64,000 nucleotides of DNA from positions 10,071,001 through 10,135,000 of the forward strand of contig OX485807.1 of NCBI GenBank assembly GCA_950295325.1, given 5' to 3'. Below the pieces are notes generated by a model. That model was not told the origin of the DNA. It saw only the letters and a program-made list of their open reading frames with translations, and searched no databases. A program made the position numbers and the translations under genes. This document shows positions 37,001 to 47,131 of this stretch, piece by piece. Positions within the stretch are counted from its first letter, which is position 1; every line of letters starts with the position of its first letter. This stretch comes from Polytrichum commune. Lineage: Eukaryota; Streptophyta; Polytrichopsida; Polytrichales; Polytrichaceae.

Positions 37001-38540
37001 GTCACTGACTCCTTCACAAGAGTAGGATGAATTAGATTTCCTCTTGACTTACTCCGAATTAGGGACATTCACTGTAGCTTTTTAAAATCTTAAGACACTG
37101 TCCAAGAAGTTTTGGACTAGACGGTTTACAATACAACCATGAAACACATACGAGTTCCTTCAAGAGTTTCACACCCTTGAATAAAAAATTCCACAATAAC
37201 AACAATGCTCACACTTCCCACTTTCACAATGGTAACAACTCCATGACACACTCCAATCCAATCACCAGACTCTCAATTTCACATTCACCACTCACTGAGG
37301 AAGGATTCGATAATTGCACTTTGTATTAATATATTTCGAAAGATGTGGTACAATAAAATTAAGGGCTTCACACCCTGAGAGTTGACAAAAACATTCACTC
37401 TCTTCACGAGAGGAAAAATCAAAAACTTACAATGCCCCCCTTGTCTTCTCCTTCCTTCTTCTTATCTTTCTATCCTCAAAAGGTGGTGATTGTCTGCAGC
37501 TAGGATTCCAAGTGCTACTTCTTATTGTCACATGTGAATTCCATGCCCCCTGATATCCTTCTAAACTCTGGGCAGCAAAGGAAATTCTTCTTTCCTAGTT
37601 TGTTTCCATTTCGGAGTGACTAAGTGTCTAATACTTCACTGTTTTACTAGTCTTGAGTAAAATTTATCATTCATTTACATCTCAAAACTAAAACTTAAGC
37701 ATTCAGACCAAAAAATGGTACCACACTCCCCATTTCAAAACAACAACTATGGCTGCTTTTACAATTAAATTGTCGTGCACTTTGCACACATTGTACCTCT
37801 CAGTGTGCTTGCATAGAAAAACCTACTGTCGCCGGCCCGCAGTCTCGTGTGGGAAGTGGTCCTCAAGCAGGGAGAGACCCCTGATATGAAAGCAGCTCCC
37901 AAGGAGTGTCCGGGGGGGGGGGGGGATTGAGCATAATCGGTCGAGATCCTGGTGTTTCCAAGTTCCATGTAGACTTTTTATTTTTATTTTTATTTTTTTG
38001 GTAGTAATTTGGGGTATATTCGATACATTCCTCTAAAATGGTTGGTAATCTGTAAGTAGTAGTTGCTGCTCCCCGTTCATTGCTCCGAAATGGATTCATC
38101 AGGAAGAGGACGCACATTGAGCATCATCAATCAGCAAGTAAGAAAGAAAAGGGCATCTGAATCGCCCTGCAACAAATTAAAGGATAGGATAATGACTGAG
38201 TCCTATCGGTTAATTTGTAAGTCAGAACTTGTTGTAGATTCTGTTGCCTTTTGTGGCGGAAGTGTGGTGCACATGCTGGTGGGACAGGGGCGCGCATTCT
38301 GTAAGTTGATGCCTGTGGGCCGCGTGGCAGGTAAGTTTAGCACTTTCGATTATTTTATTCCATGCCGCAGTCCTTAAACGCATCCAAATCCAACTCCTGC
38401 TTGAGTCGCTTGGTAAAGTTGCAGCACAATTGGTAAGGCTCCTGGTGACCTTTCAACTCAACTAGGTCCTCTGTTACGAGCTGCCGGTTATGTCACCTCA
38501 ACCGGTTCATCTGTTACCAGCTGCCGGCTGGTTCTCTCCC
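34100..38540. other. Unassigned repeat-like sequence without supported genes
   Basis: It holds a 49-bp direct duplication at 34551-34620 (CTTATGTGTAAGCACTCACC twice), an array-like stretch of CGAGTCTAGTA words at 35470-35620, and a G16 run at about 37910-37925. A segment at 37930-38060 resembles 58040-58160 (GTGTTTCCAAG...GGTATATTC...CCTCTAAAATG). No reverse transcriptase, transposase or conserved host protein was recognised. Much of it may be LTR-retrotransposon non-coding sequence. Confidence 0.4.
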
Positions 38541-38561
38541 CTCAACCAGTTCCATTGCAAC

Positions 38562-39931
38562 GGCTAGGGTGAACCAGCACCTACACTCGTACCTTCGGGG
38601 GATGAAGGCCTCGCGGATGACACTGAAAACGTCATCCTTCTTTATGGGAAAGCCCCCCGACAATTTTTTTGCACCCGACCGAAAATTGCTACCCGCCCGC
38701 CCGATTTCGAAAAAACTAGTGTACTTGCATTTTTGAAGGCTACTTGTCCACAAATCCCATATTGAGTGCACTTCATTTTCAAGGTCTCCAATCCAATATA
38801 TATGTTCACTTCCATTGAGTAATAAGCAATTGACTAGATTTCATTTTCAAAGTGAAACCGTCAATAAAGCATGCAATTAACTTGGAAGTCAAAAACATTA
38901 CAAAATCCTCATTAATACTGAGGTTATAATTTTTGTCACTTACAATTGAAAGGGGCCTTGTCATTCTAAAATGAAACTAAAATTCATGATTTATTTATTT
39001 TATTTTAAATATAATATCATGTATTCTAGTATAATGTATTTTTAATATAGTATATACTATAGTATAATATTTAATATTATACTATATATTTAATACCTTC
39101 TACAATCACAAAGTTTTCATACGCATTTAAACTAGTAAAGTAAGATTGAATGCAACTAAGTCTAATAATTTATGGTTAATCCTAATGAATCGTATTCAAG
39201 CCCAATTAAATCAGAAAATATGCGTACCAAATTAATTAAACCTAATTAATTATAAAATGTACTTACTGGAATTAATCATGATTTAAATGGAATTAACTAA
39301 TTTATGATTAATTAGGCATAATTAATTTGGTAAGCATATTTTCTTATTTAATTGGGTTTAATTAGGATTAATCAAAATATATTAGACTGAGTTGCATTCA
39401 ATCTTACTTAACTACTCTAAATGCATATGGAAACTTTGTGATAGTAGAAGGTATTAACTATATTCTATTAAAATATTAAAATATTAAAAATAAAATAAAT
39501 AAATCATGAATTTTAGTTTCATTTTAGAATGACAAGGCCCCTTTCAATTGTAAGTGACAAAAATTATAACCTCAGTATTAATGAGGATTTTGTAATGTTT
39601 TTGACTTCCAAGTTAATTGCATGCTTTATTGACGGTTTCACTTTGAAAATGAAATCTAGTCAATTGCTTATTACTCAATGGAAGTGAACATATATATTGG
39701 ATTGGAGACCTTGAAAATGAAGTGCACTCAATATGGGATTTGTGGACAAGTAGCCTTCAAAAATGCAAGTACACTAGTTTTTTCGAAATCGGGCGAGCGG
39801 GCAGCAGTTTTCGGTCGGGTGCAGAAAAAATGTCGGGGGGCTTTCCCATAAAGAAGGATGACGTTTTCAGTGTCATCCGCAAGGCCTTCATCCCCCGAAG
39901 GTACGAGTGTAGGTGCTGGTTCACCCTAGCC
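38562..39931. mobile_element. Fold-back (Mutator-like) element, 1370 bp, with near-full-length inverted arms
   Basis: The ends are GGCTAGGGTGAACCAGCACC on the left and its complement GGTTCACCCTAGCC on the right. Both flanks carry CATTGCAAC (38553-38561 and 39932-39940), a 9-bp duplication typical of Mutator-like elements. Each arm is about 660 bp, nearly identical, and the complementarity runs almost to the centre (about 39246), leaving a loop of roughly 45 bp. Both arms can encode the same short peptide (MHSIWDLWTSS...), which is a by-product of arm identity and not evidence for a gene. It has no transposase, so it is non-autonomous. Decayed relatives lie at 19276-19590 and 52375-52765. Confidence 0.88.
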
Positions 39932-40365
39932 CATTGCAACTAGCTGCCGGTGCTCTCAATCTCAACTGGTTCATCTGTAACTAATCTGCGAGTCTCCCCG
40001 ATCAGTGTTGCTGCCGTCGGTGTGTGCTGGTGTCAGTCATCGGAATCCTCTATACCTCTGTAAACCGAACTAACTGCTAACCTATGTTGATTAATGGCTA
40101 ACCTCACTCTGGTTACTACTAATCTAATACTGTTAACTCTAATTTAATCATTGGTTAACTCTAAATCTAACATTGATGAACTGTTAATATGTCCTATTGA
40201 TACTCTTGTTTATGTAAAATGTTTCAGCCCTTGCTAATTTGCTTATCTGCTAACCTCTTTCCTGCTCTGTTTACCTATTTAGTGTCGTCATACTTGACTA
40301 ATGCTAAACATACTTTTGTGGATGTTTAGCATTTCACCCCCCCCCGCATTGAAGAGATATTGCCC

Positions 40366-42920
40366 TCAGGATCTGTAGTTTGATGTTCGTGCAATGCAGG
40401 GGTTGTAATTTGGAAGCATCAAAATAGTGTGTTCTCCATGTGTATAGAAATGATGCCTTTCCAGAGTAGCAGTTGCATACTCCTTTATTCTAAAGGTTTG
40501 AAATTGGGTTGGAAATGAGGTTGGGTGATGTTGGACCAGCCATGTGTGGTTCTCAGCTGCCTCTTGGAAAATACTTGTATCTTCCCTTCTAAACACTGCC
40601 ATTGCTTTGTTGAATTCCTCCTTGTGTTCTTCAATCAACTCTTTGACTCTGTTGAATTCAATCTCTGTATATGGCTTCATATTGGGCAATGGATTTTTGA
40701 AGTTTTGATTTGAATAATTAGCTGATGATGTTCCGACATCCATCTTATTGCCCTTAAACTAAATATGGTTATAAAGAAAGACGGATTTATAGCTATCAAT
40801 TCTGCAACTCCTAAGGGTAATCTAAGATCCCTTAGAGCTCACATAAACATCAATGTGTCCTTCGCAATTGAAGTTGACCTCTGTTATAGTCTAACAAACT
40901 GCTGCTTTGTCATTTGTGTGCCAACTTTGAGATGTGGTAACCCTGAACTCATCAAATTTATTTCCTGGGTAAATTGATAAATTTGTTTAATAGACACTGC
41001 TCGATTTAAGCTGCAGTATACTTCTTTCAGTGCATCTCCCCCTTCGGTTGCCCATTCCTTTGGCAATTGTTATTTTTTCTCCTGATCTACACATTCTTGT
41101 ATCCCTTTAGATTGGAACCTGAATGTCTCATTCTCTTCTGTTAGTTTTTCAATCTCCTTATGTAAGTTCTGGAGTACATGCTTTGTTTTTGCCGACACCT
41201 TTTCTTGAAACTTCTTAAGTTTCACTGCTTCGGAATTTGTATTGGCAGCCCATTGTTCATAAATTGTTGACCTGATCATCATCTGTATGTTGGCTTCTTC
41301 ATCTCTCTGATGTTGTTTTTCTTGATTTTTGAGATCCGTCACCTGATCCTTAAGGGTCTAGATCTGAATTAATTGACTATCCTCATTGGATTTCAACTGG
41401 ATTCTCAGCAAGTTTTGTTTTTGCTCCAATTCCGTCACTATGTTTTGTGGTTTAAGGCATCATTTTGGCTATCTAGCCTTACTTTTGCTAACTCTGCCTC
41501 AGCCTTCTCATACTGTTGTTGTTTGGTATGTAAGTAGTCTTTTAACTATGCTATTTCCTTTCGCAAGGTTTCTTCTTCCTTTCCTTGTATTTATGTTGTC
41601 CGGTCATGTATATTTTTTTTGAGTTGAGATACCTCTTGAACTAAACGGTGGTTCTTATCTTTTTCTAACTCTATTTGTTTGTGCAACTTTGAATTCTGCT
41701 CTTATAAAGTTGTCATCCCCTCATCCATCTTTTTTCCTTCCGGTTGACACCTCTCATCATGCTGTCCTAATTTAATCTCCTCTGTTATGCCTTTCAGCTT
41801 ATCCCACAATTCTGGACCAGCATGCCTTAACATATTTGACAATAAATCTCAGTACGCTTTGATGAAGTACATAGTTGCCCAAAAACTTGACCTAGTTCAC
41901 TCTGGTTGGTCTTCCTACTCACCTTTTCTTGGTCCCGAGGTGGTCGCATTCCATTCTTCAGTTGAACTTGGTTACGTTCACACCTCCCTTCATTTCTTGG
42001 TTGTGTTGCTTGGGTGCATTCTCCTTTGGCTTCTAGTTTTGTTGTTTCAGACATGAGCTGAGTATTTTTTTCCAATTTTTGAACCTTCACAGCGTAAATC
42101 TCAGGCTTCAGATTGGTAACCTCTTCTCCTCTCGAAGTCAAGGTATCATTGGATGCTGCAATACCCTCATCAATCTTCTGGGTCAGAGATGTGCTGCTAC
42201 TATTATCACCATGCTTTCTTTTTACCCCAGTAACAACTTGAACTTCAGAAATGGCGTCTGAGTCAAACAATCCAGCTTCTGCTTCTTGTTTTACAGTAAG
42301 TAACCATCTAGCTGCCATCAAAAGCTTGAGATGGGTACCGATCAGGGACTTCTTCAAATATTTTTTTTCCTGGACAAATCTTTGTCCAAGAGCATCAATT
42401 CTACTCTCATATTATCGTAAAGCATCGTGGGCCAATCTATTAGCTCACCGTTCAGGGCAGCACATATGCGAGTTATAAACTCTACCAAAACTGTAATTGT
42501 ATTCTCTCTCAGTAATAAAAGTGTAACCAATAATTTCAGGGGCTTCTTGAATTCCTTTATGATGCACTCTTCGATGTTCACTACTGTTTTCTTTCCAACA
42601 TTTGGAAACAAATCACTCACTTTCCACACCTGTTCGGAAGCAAGTCTCTCTGATCGTTTAAAAAATATCAAATAAAATATCGTTTTCATATATTTAACCC
42701 AGTCATCGGGGAACAACACCATTTTTTTGTTGTTAAGCCTCGACTCTCTGTATCCGTTGCTCATATTGTCTACTAACTGCACCATTACATCCTGGTGAGC
42801 ACTTTCCCACTCCACACGATTTAAAAATCGGTCTAGTTCTAATTTATGAAGTAACGCCTCTTCTCCCTTTATAAGCTTTGGTTGCACAGCCCTGGCCTCT
42901 ATGCCAAATCTAAGTCTAAC
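40366..42920 (-). pseudogene. Broken long ORF with coiled coils, unknown function, truncated by a Penelope-like element
   Basis: Minus-strand frames follow one another over 2.5 kb. The first (42.9-42.35 kb) has FLNRVEWESAHQDVM and KMVLFPDDWVKYMKTIFYL. The second (42.36-41.83 kb) has HLKLLMAARWLLTVKQEAE and a charged heptad-like stretch. The third (about 41.34-41.07 kb) is a strongly charged coiled coil. The fourth (40.74-40.37 kb) has MKPYTEIEFNRVKELIEEHK. Stops and frameshifts separate them. The frames that join at 42.35 kb overlap by a few bases, as after a single indel. The N-terminus has no ATG and is cut where copy 2 of the Penelope-like element begins (about 42.93 kb). I do not recognise the family. 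A repeated-element protein or a decayed host gene are both possible. Confidence 0.45.
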
Positions 42921-42929
42921 TTAAACTAT

Positions 42930-45323
42930 TCCCAACATACTTATGAGTTGGATGACATTAAGTAGGTCTGAGAATTCTACAACTTGAGTATCTGTATTTA
43001 ACTTATAAGTTTTGTGATTACAGAGGACGACAATATTTTGTCCCGTAATGCATTTGGAAAGAATTTTGAATCAAGAATTAAAAAATCAGATAGCTCTGGC
43101 ATAATTCATATCAAGTACTGTAGCCGAGCACTATAATGAATTAACATGATAATATTATTTTCCAAAGTATTTAGACATTTCTACATACCTTATGTTATAC
43201 TAAACTTACTTAAATTGATGTTTGCTTGGAGCTTCTTTTCAAATGTATCCAAATATTGTTATAAATATGTTGTATTTTTTAAAGAATTTAGTGTAATACT
43301 TCCCATCAATGGATTTTATGCATGCCTATGTAATAAGGCCAAAAGATTTCAAAAATTCATTGATCCCAAAACTATAGATAATACTTTGGTTAATCCAATG
43401 GCACATGTACGTACCATGGACACCAACATTATTCATTATCTTGGACTTAGGAAATTTTTTACATTAGGACTAAACCATGTTTCTTTAAGAAATACTAACA
43501 TTAAAAATTTATTCAAGTGGTGGTGGATATTTTTATGTAAGTGTGTTAGGTAGTGAGGCTAAGAGGGTGTTTGGATATCCATAGTGCTATAAAAATAATA
43601 CGTACAAGATGTAAAGACATCCTCATTTCAGCCTTGAAAACTAATATGTATGGGTTTAGGTACTTTAAATCCTACTTATTCTTTGATAAAGTTGTTGACA
43701 ATGAATTATCATGGATATGATAAACCAACCAATAATGCATGTTTTATTTATATCTATTATATAAGATACCAAACCCTTGCTAGATTGAATGGATAGGATT
43801 TTAAGCCATGTCAAAATAATGACATTTGGGAGTTTATTGAAGTAATCACTAGCAAAATAATATCCGATTTATTAGCAATCATACCTTAACTACCCCTTAT
43901 GTGAGGAATAATTATCTTACATAATGACAATTTATAAGTTCCATAAGAAAAAATAAAGGTGGATATCTAATGTATTTGGATCCATTTATATTAATATAAT
44001 CACTCTCTTAACAATTTTCTACTATGTCAATTCTAGAGGAAATTAAGGAATAGGCCCACACGAATGTTGAAGGCAACAAAAGATTCTTAAAGGTTGATAC
44101 GTCGTTATATTGGATCATTGATTCAATAACTGACTTTATTCTAAATGTGCCACATATGATCGACAATATTTATGTGGTAAATATTACGAAATATTTTGAA
44201 TCCATACCAATACTAGGACGAGACACACTATATGAGGTAATTGAATTTATTACCTCATTAGGTGTTTCTAACATGGAACGTAAATTTCTTAAATCTGAAC
44301 AATTCTTTTGGATCAAAATAAATGACAAATGGGTTACTCTTAAAGCAATATGGATATTTTCTGTTCCGAGGCATGGTAATTGGTTACCTTTGACAATTAC
44401 TAAGTTCTTAATGCTCCATAAGTGGCTTACCACTAATTGTTTTGTACGTCTTGGGGATAGAGTTTTAAAACAAATTCTAGGCATCCCTATGGGTTTTTTT
44501 TGCTCTCCATTATGGTGTAACTTGTATCTTTTATCATAAGAGATAAAGTTCATTCAAAGACTTGCGAGACTTGGAAAATCAGATTTTATGAGCAAGTTCA
44601 AATTTGTTTTTAGATACATTGATGATCTCTGTTGGTTAAATGTAGGGGATGCAAGAATATTCCTTGACCCCACGTAACAAATAATTCCGGATAATTTTTT
44701 TTAGATTTATCCTCTTGACATTATTGAAATTAAACCAGAAGTTTTTCAATTTTCCCAAGTATTACCAAAGTATGGCATTATAGCACATTCCATGAATGTA
44801 TCTATTCATGTATATGAGGAAACTTCCAGACAATGCATCATATGGAAGTTTGACAAAAAACGAGACTTACCTTTTACGTACACGCAATTTATCATGTTTA
44901 AATCAAACAAGCCAGTTAAACAAGCCTATAACGTGGTAATATCTTAAATTGTTTCCATTCTTTATTTATCCAACCATGCATTTGTAGCGGCCCAAGAGGT
45001 GTTTGCTCTATTTACAACATTATGAAGTAATGGATTCCGCATCCAAAAGTTAAAGCAGATCACGATCTTATTCTTGATGAATAACCACTTCCATGCAATC
45101 AAGTTTTGCAAAAATGAACTAATTCTCCTACTCAAAGGTATGTGTATGACAACTATTTCAAAGTTTTAGGGAGAACTTTTGAATCATGTATTACACATGA
45201 TTTACATGAGAGAATGAGTGAAAGAGAATTAACTAGAGGATTGGTATGCAAGCCCGGAGTGGATGCATCACTAGCGTCCACTCTTACAATAGAATTGCTT
45301 ACCATGGGTATATAAGGTGGTGG

Positions 45324-45350
<27 letters not shown>
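42930..45350 (+). mobile_element. Penelope-like retroelement copy 2 (N-terminal region and reverse transcriptase, no endonuclease seen)
   Basis: In element order: CLCNKAKRFQKFID with HVRTMDTNIIHYLGLRKFF (43.3-43.5 kb), a decayed HKKK-RWISN block (about 43.95 kb), KWLTTNCFVRLGDRVLKQ and GIPMGFFCSPLWCNLYLLS (44.4-44.54 kb), FRYIDDLCWLN with both catalytic Asp (44608-44640), and a thumb-like KSNKPVKQAYNVVIS (44.9 kb). These fit Penelope-like reverse transcriptases. About 230 codons remain after YIDD, and no GIY-YIG motif can be read there. Several stops and frameshifts make it inactive. The 3' end is a (CT)n run at 45324-45350. Copy 1 on the minus strand ends at the same kind of run. The 5' end abuts the truncated ORF at about 42.92 kb. 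Confidence 0.8.
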
Positions 45351-45355
<5 letters not shown>

Positions 45356-45965
45356 TCTAGATTTTGCCTTTGAGATATAATTAAATGTAACATTCTTGAA
45401 AAAATGATTAAAACCTTCTACTAAGACTAGGACACTTAGTATAATCTACACCACAGTTCAAACATTAAACTAAACCTAACCATGACTTAACTTACCATGG
45501 TAAAGGAAAGTTACCATGCTCCACGTTTTAGGGTTTTCAATGACCTAAAGCGGCCTCTATACCTTACTAAACCAATACTTAAACCCTAAGCTCCTCCATA
45601 TGAAAACTCTTTTACATGCCTGAAGGAGCAAACTCTTGGCTTAGAATGTAGATACAAGACTAGTGTGGAGGTGCATGTAAAAAAGTTGAATGCATTGAAC
45701 TTTATTATTGTACTTAGTGCCCTAAATCGCACTGAATTTAAACCCTAAGTTTAAGACACTTAGGTGCATGTGAAAGAATTGAATGCATTGAAAGAAATTT
45801 AGTTAACTATAGTTATTTCGGTAGGTTTTTTATTATTCATTTAAAAAAAATTGGGTGACAAATGAGTAGCTTCAATCCTTGACCCGCATTTGAGGAGAAG
45901 GTGCACAAAATCCAATAAAGGTTTGGTATAGTGAATAGCCATGGATTGGCATGAGCAAAGTGGAC
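45351..45965. other. Non-coding sequence between retroelement remnants
   Basis: No conserved ORF. Several CCCTAA/TTAGGG-like words occur (for example near 45600 and 45750), but not as a telomere-type array. Confidence 0.4.
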
Positions 45966-46033
45966 ATCTACAATTGTAGTCTTTCATAGTAAAGGACAGA
46001 GCCTCATGGTTCTACCGTTTTCTTGTTTATTAT
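45966..46033 (-). repeat. Short dispersed repeat at the LINE 3' edge
   Basis: Reverse-orientation counterpart of 9899-9966, with CTACAATTGTAGTCTTTCATA, ACAGAGCCTCATGGTTCTAC and GTTTTCTTGT. It immediately follows the point where similarity between the two LINE copies stops. Confidence 0.75.
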
Positions 46034-46035
46034 TG

Positions 46036-46780
46036 TAAGGGCGTGGTGTTTGGCTATTAATTCTGCCTTGAAAATGTTTTTGTAGGCCTAGTAGTTGTAT
46101 TGCAAGTTTGATATTTTTTTCTTGGTTATATATGCCGTAATCCACTTCTTCCCGTACCAAATATCTCCTACATTTTTTGGAGGGTTGAAGTATCCGTCCA
46201 TGTAGAAGCAATATTGGGGAGAGAATTTGAGGGGTGTTTTGTTCTCGTAGTTATGGATTTGGTGTGCAGTTGGGGAATCCACATGTCTTCTTTTGAATTG
46301 CTAATCCCATTTTCCGATTATGGGTAATGAGTATGGTACTGCATAAAATATGTATGCTATTCTTGCTCTAATTATTGTATCTAGCACACTAGTTTTTTGT
46401 TTGATTGTTGCTGGACAATTTGCTAATTGACTACATTGGCTAATTACCTTAGTGATTGTGGTGTGTATTTGTATTTTCCATTTGAGGGAGGGGACGAATT
46501 GGATACCTAGGTATACATATGGTTTGTTTTGGTGTAGTATTGGGACAATCTGGTCTCTATATGTAACGTTGGCGGTTTGTATTTCTCTTTTGAATGTTAT
46601 TTGGTTCATTTTGGATTTGTTAGGGCACCCTGTGACTACACATTTTGATATTCTAAGGTCCATCCCTGCCCATTCATAGTATTTATATGTTTTGTGACTG
46701 TACTGATGTGAGTTTGTTGGTGTTGGTGGCCAAATTGTCTACTTATGCTATAGAGCTGACTGCGGATTTAGACATGCCGA
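46036..46780 (-). mobile_element. LINE fragment: reverse transcriptase C-terminal part joined to RNase H
   Basis: The minus-strand frame 46663-46301 has YEWAGMDLRISKCVVTGC, PYVYLGIQFVPSLKWK and a thumb-like run ending near IIGKWD, typical of the region after the YADD box in non-LTR reverse transcriptases. Directly after it (46282-46088) comes PTAHQIHNYENKTPLKFSPQ and YMDGYFNPPK, an RNase H start with D-G-x-x-N-P-P. The related copy at 61.3-64 kb has over 1.5 kb between these domains, so this copy carries an internal deletion. Its 3' edge at about 46035 borders a short repeat also present at 9899-9966. Confidence 0.78.
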
Positions 46781-46839
46781 AGGTGTTTCCATAGATTCCT
46801 CTTTGTAGCCACCTTAGTAGTGGTTATAGGAATATGATA

Positions 46840-47131
46840 ACGAGATATGATAACATGATATGAATTCATAGCCATGATCTCTTTATTTTGTGTTAGGCCT
46901 ACCTCCAAGAGATGGCTTTTGAAAATAGTCCACGTGACCATGTAACATGATCCATTCGATGCCATGTAGGAATCCATGTAGACTTTACATCCATCTCGCA
47001 TTCACATAATCCGTCGGTCCCTCAAGCGTAGTGTGAAGCGAACTTGGACCAGCTCCGCCTTTTCCACCAATGAGAGTGCTTGAAATGTAATGGTCACAGG
47101 CTCTCAGTCTCGTGTATGAAGTGACCCTAAT
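46840..47131 (-). repeat. Truncated relative of the terminal-inverted-repeat element at 58.4 kb
   Basis: Reverse complement blocks CTCAAGCGTAGTGTGAAGCG, TTGGACCAGCTCCGCCTTTT, CCACCAATGAGAGTGCTTGA and CTCAGTCTCGTGTATGAAGTG match 58418-58690 in inverted order. Its outer end at 47131 corresponds to the left end of that element. The opposite terminal repeat is missing. Confidence 0.7.

Noticed and set aside
38395-38560. tRNA-like or SINE-like words (AATTGGTAAGG, GGTTCATCTG)
   Set aside because: No matching A and B boxes at the right spacing and no cloverleaf.
38514-38771. Identical 74-85 residue ORFs on both arms of the fold-back element
   Set aside because: They mirror each other because the arms are inverted copies. 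There is no family similarity and they read through the terminal repeat.
45320-45350. (CT)n run considered as a plain microsatellite only
   Set aside because: It coincides with the 3' end of the Penelope-like copy, and the other copy ends the same way, so it is reported as an element boundary.
45540-45760. CCCTAA words suggesting telomeric repeats
   Set aside because: They are scattered single words in AT-rich sequence, not an array.
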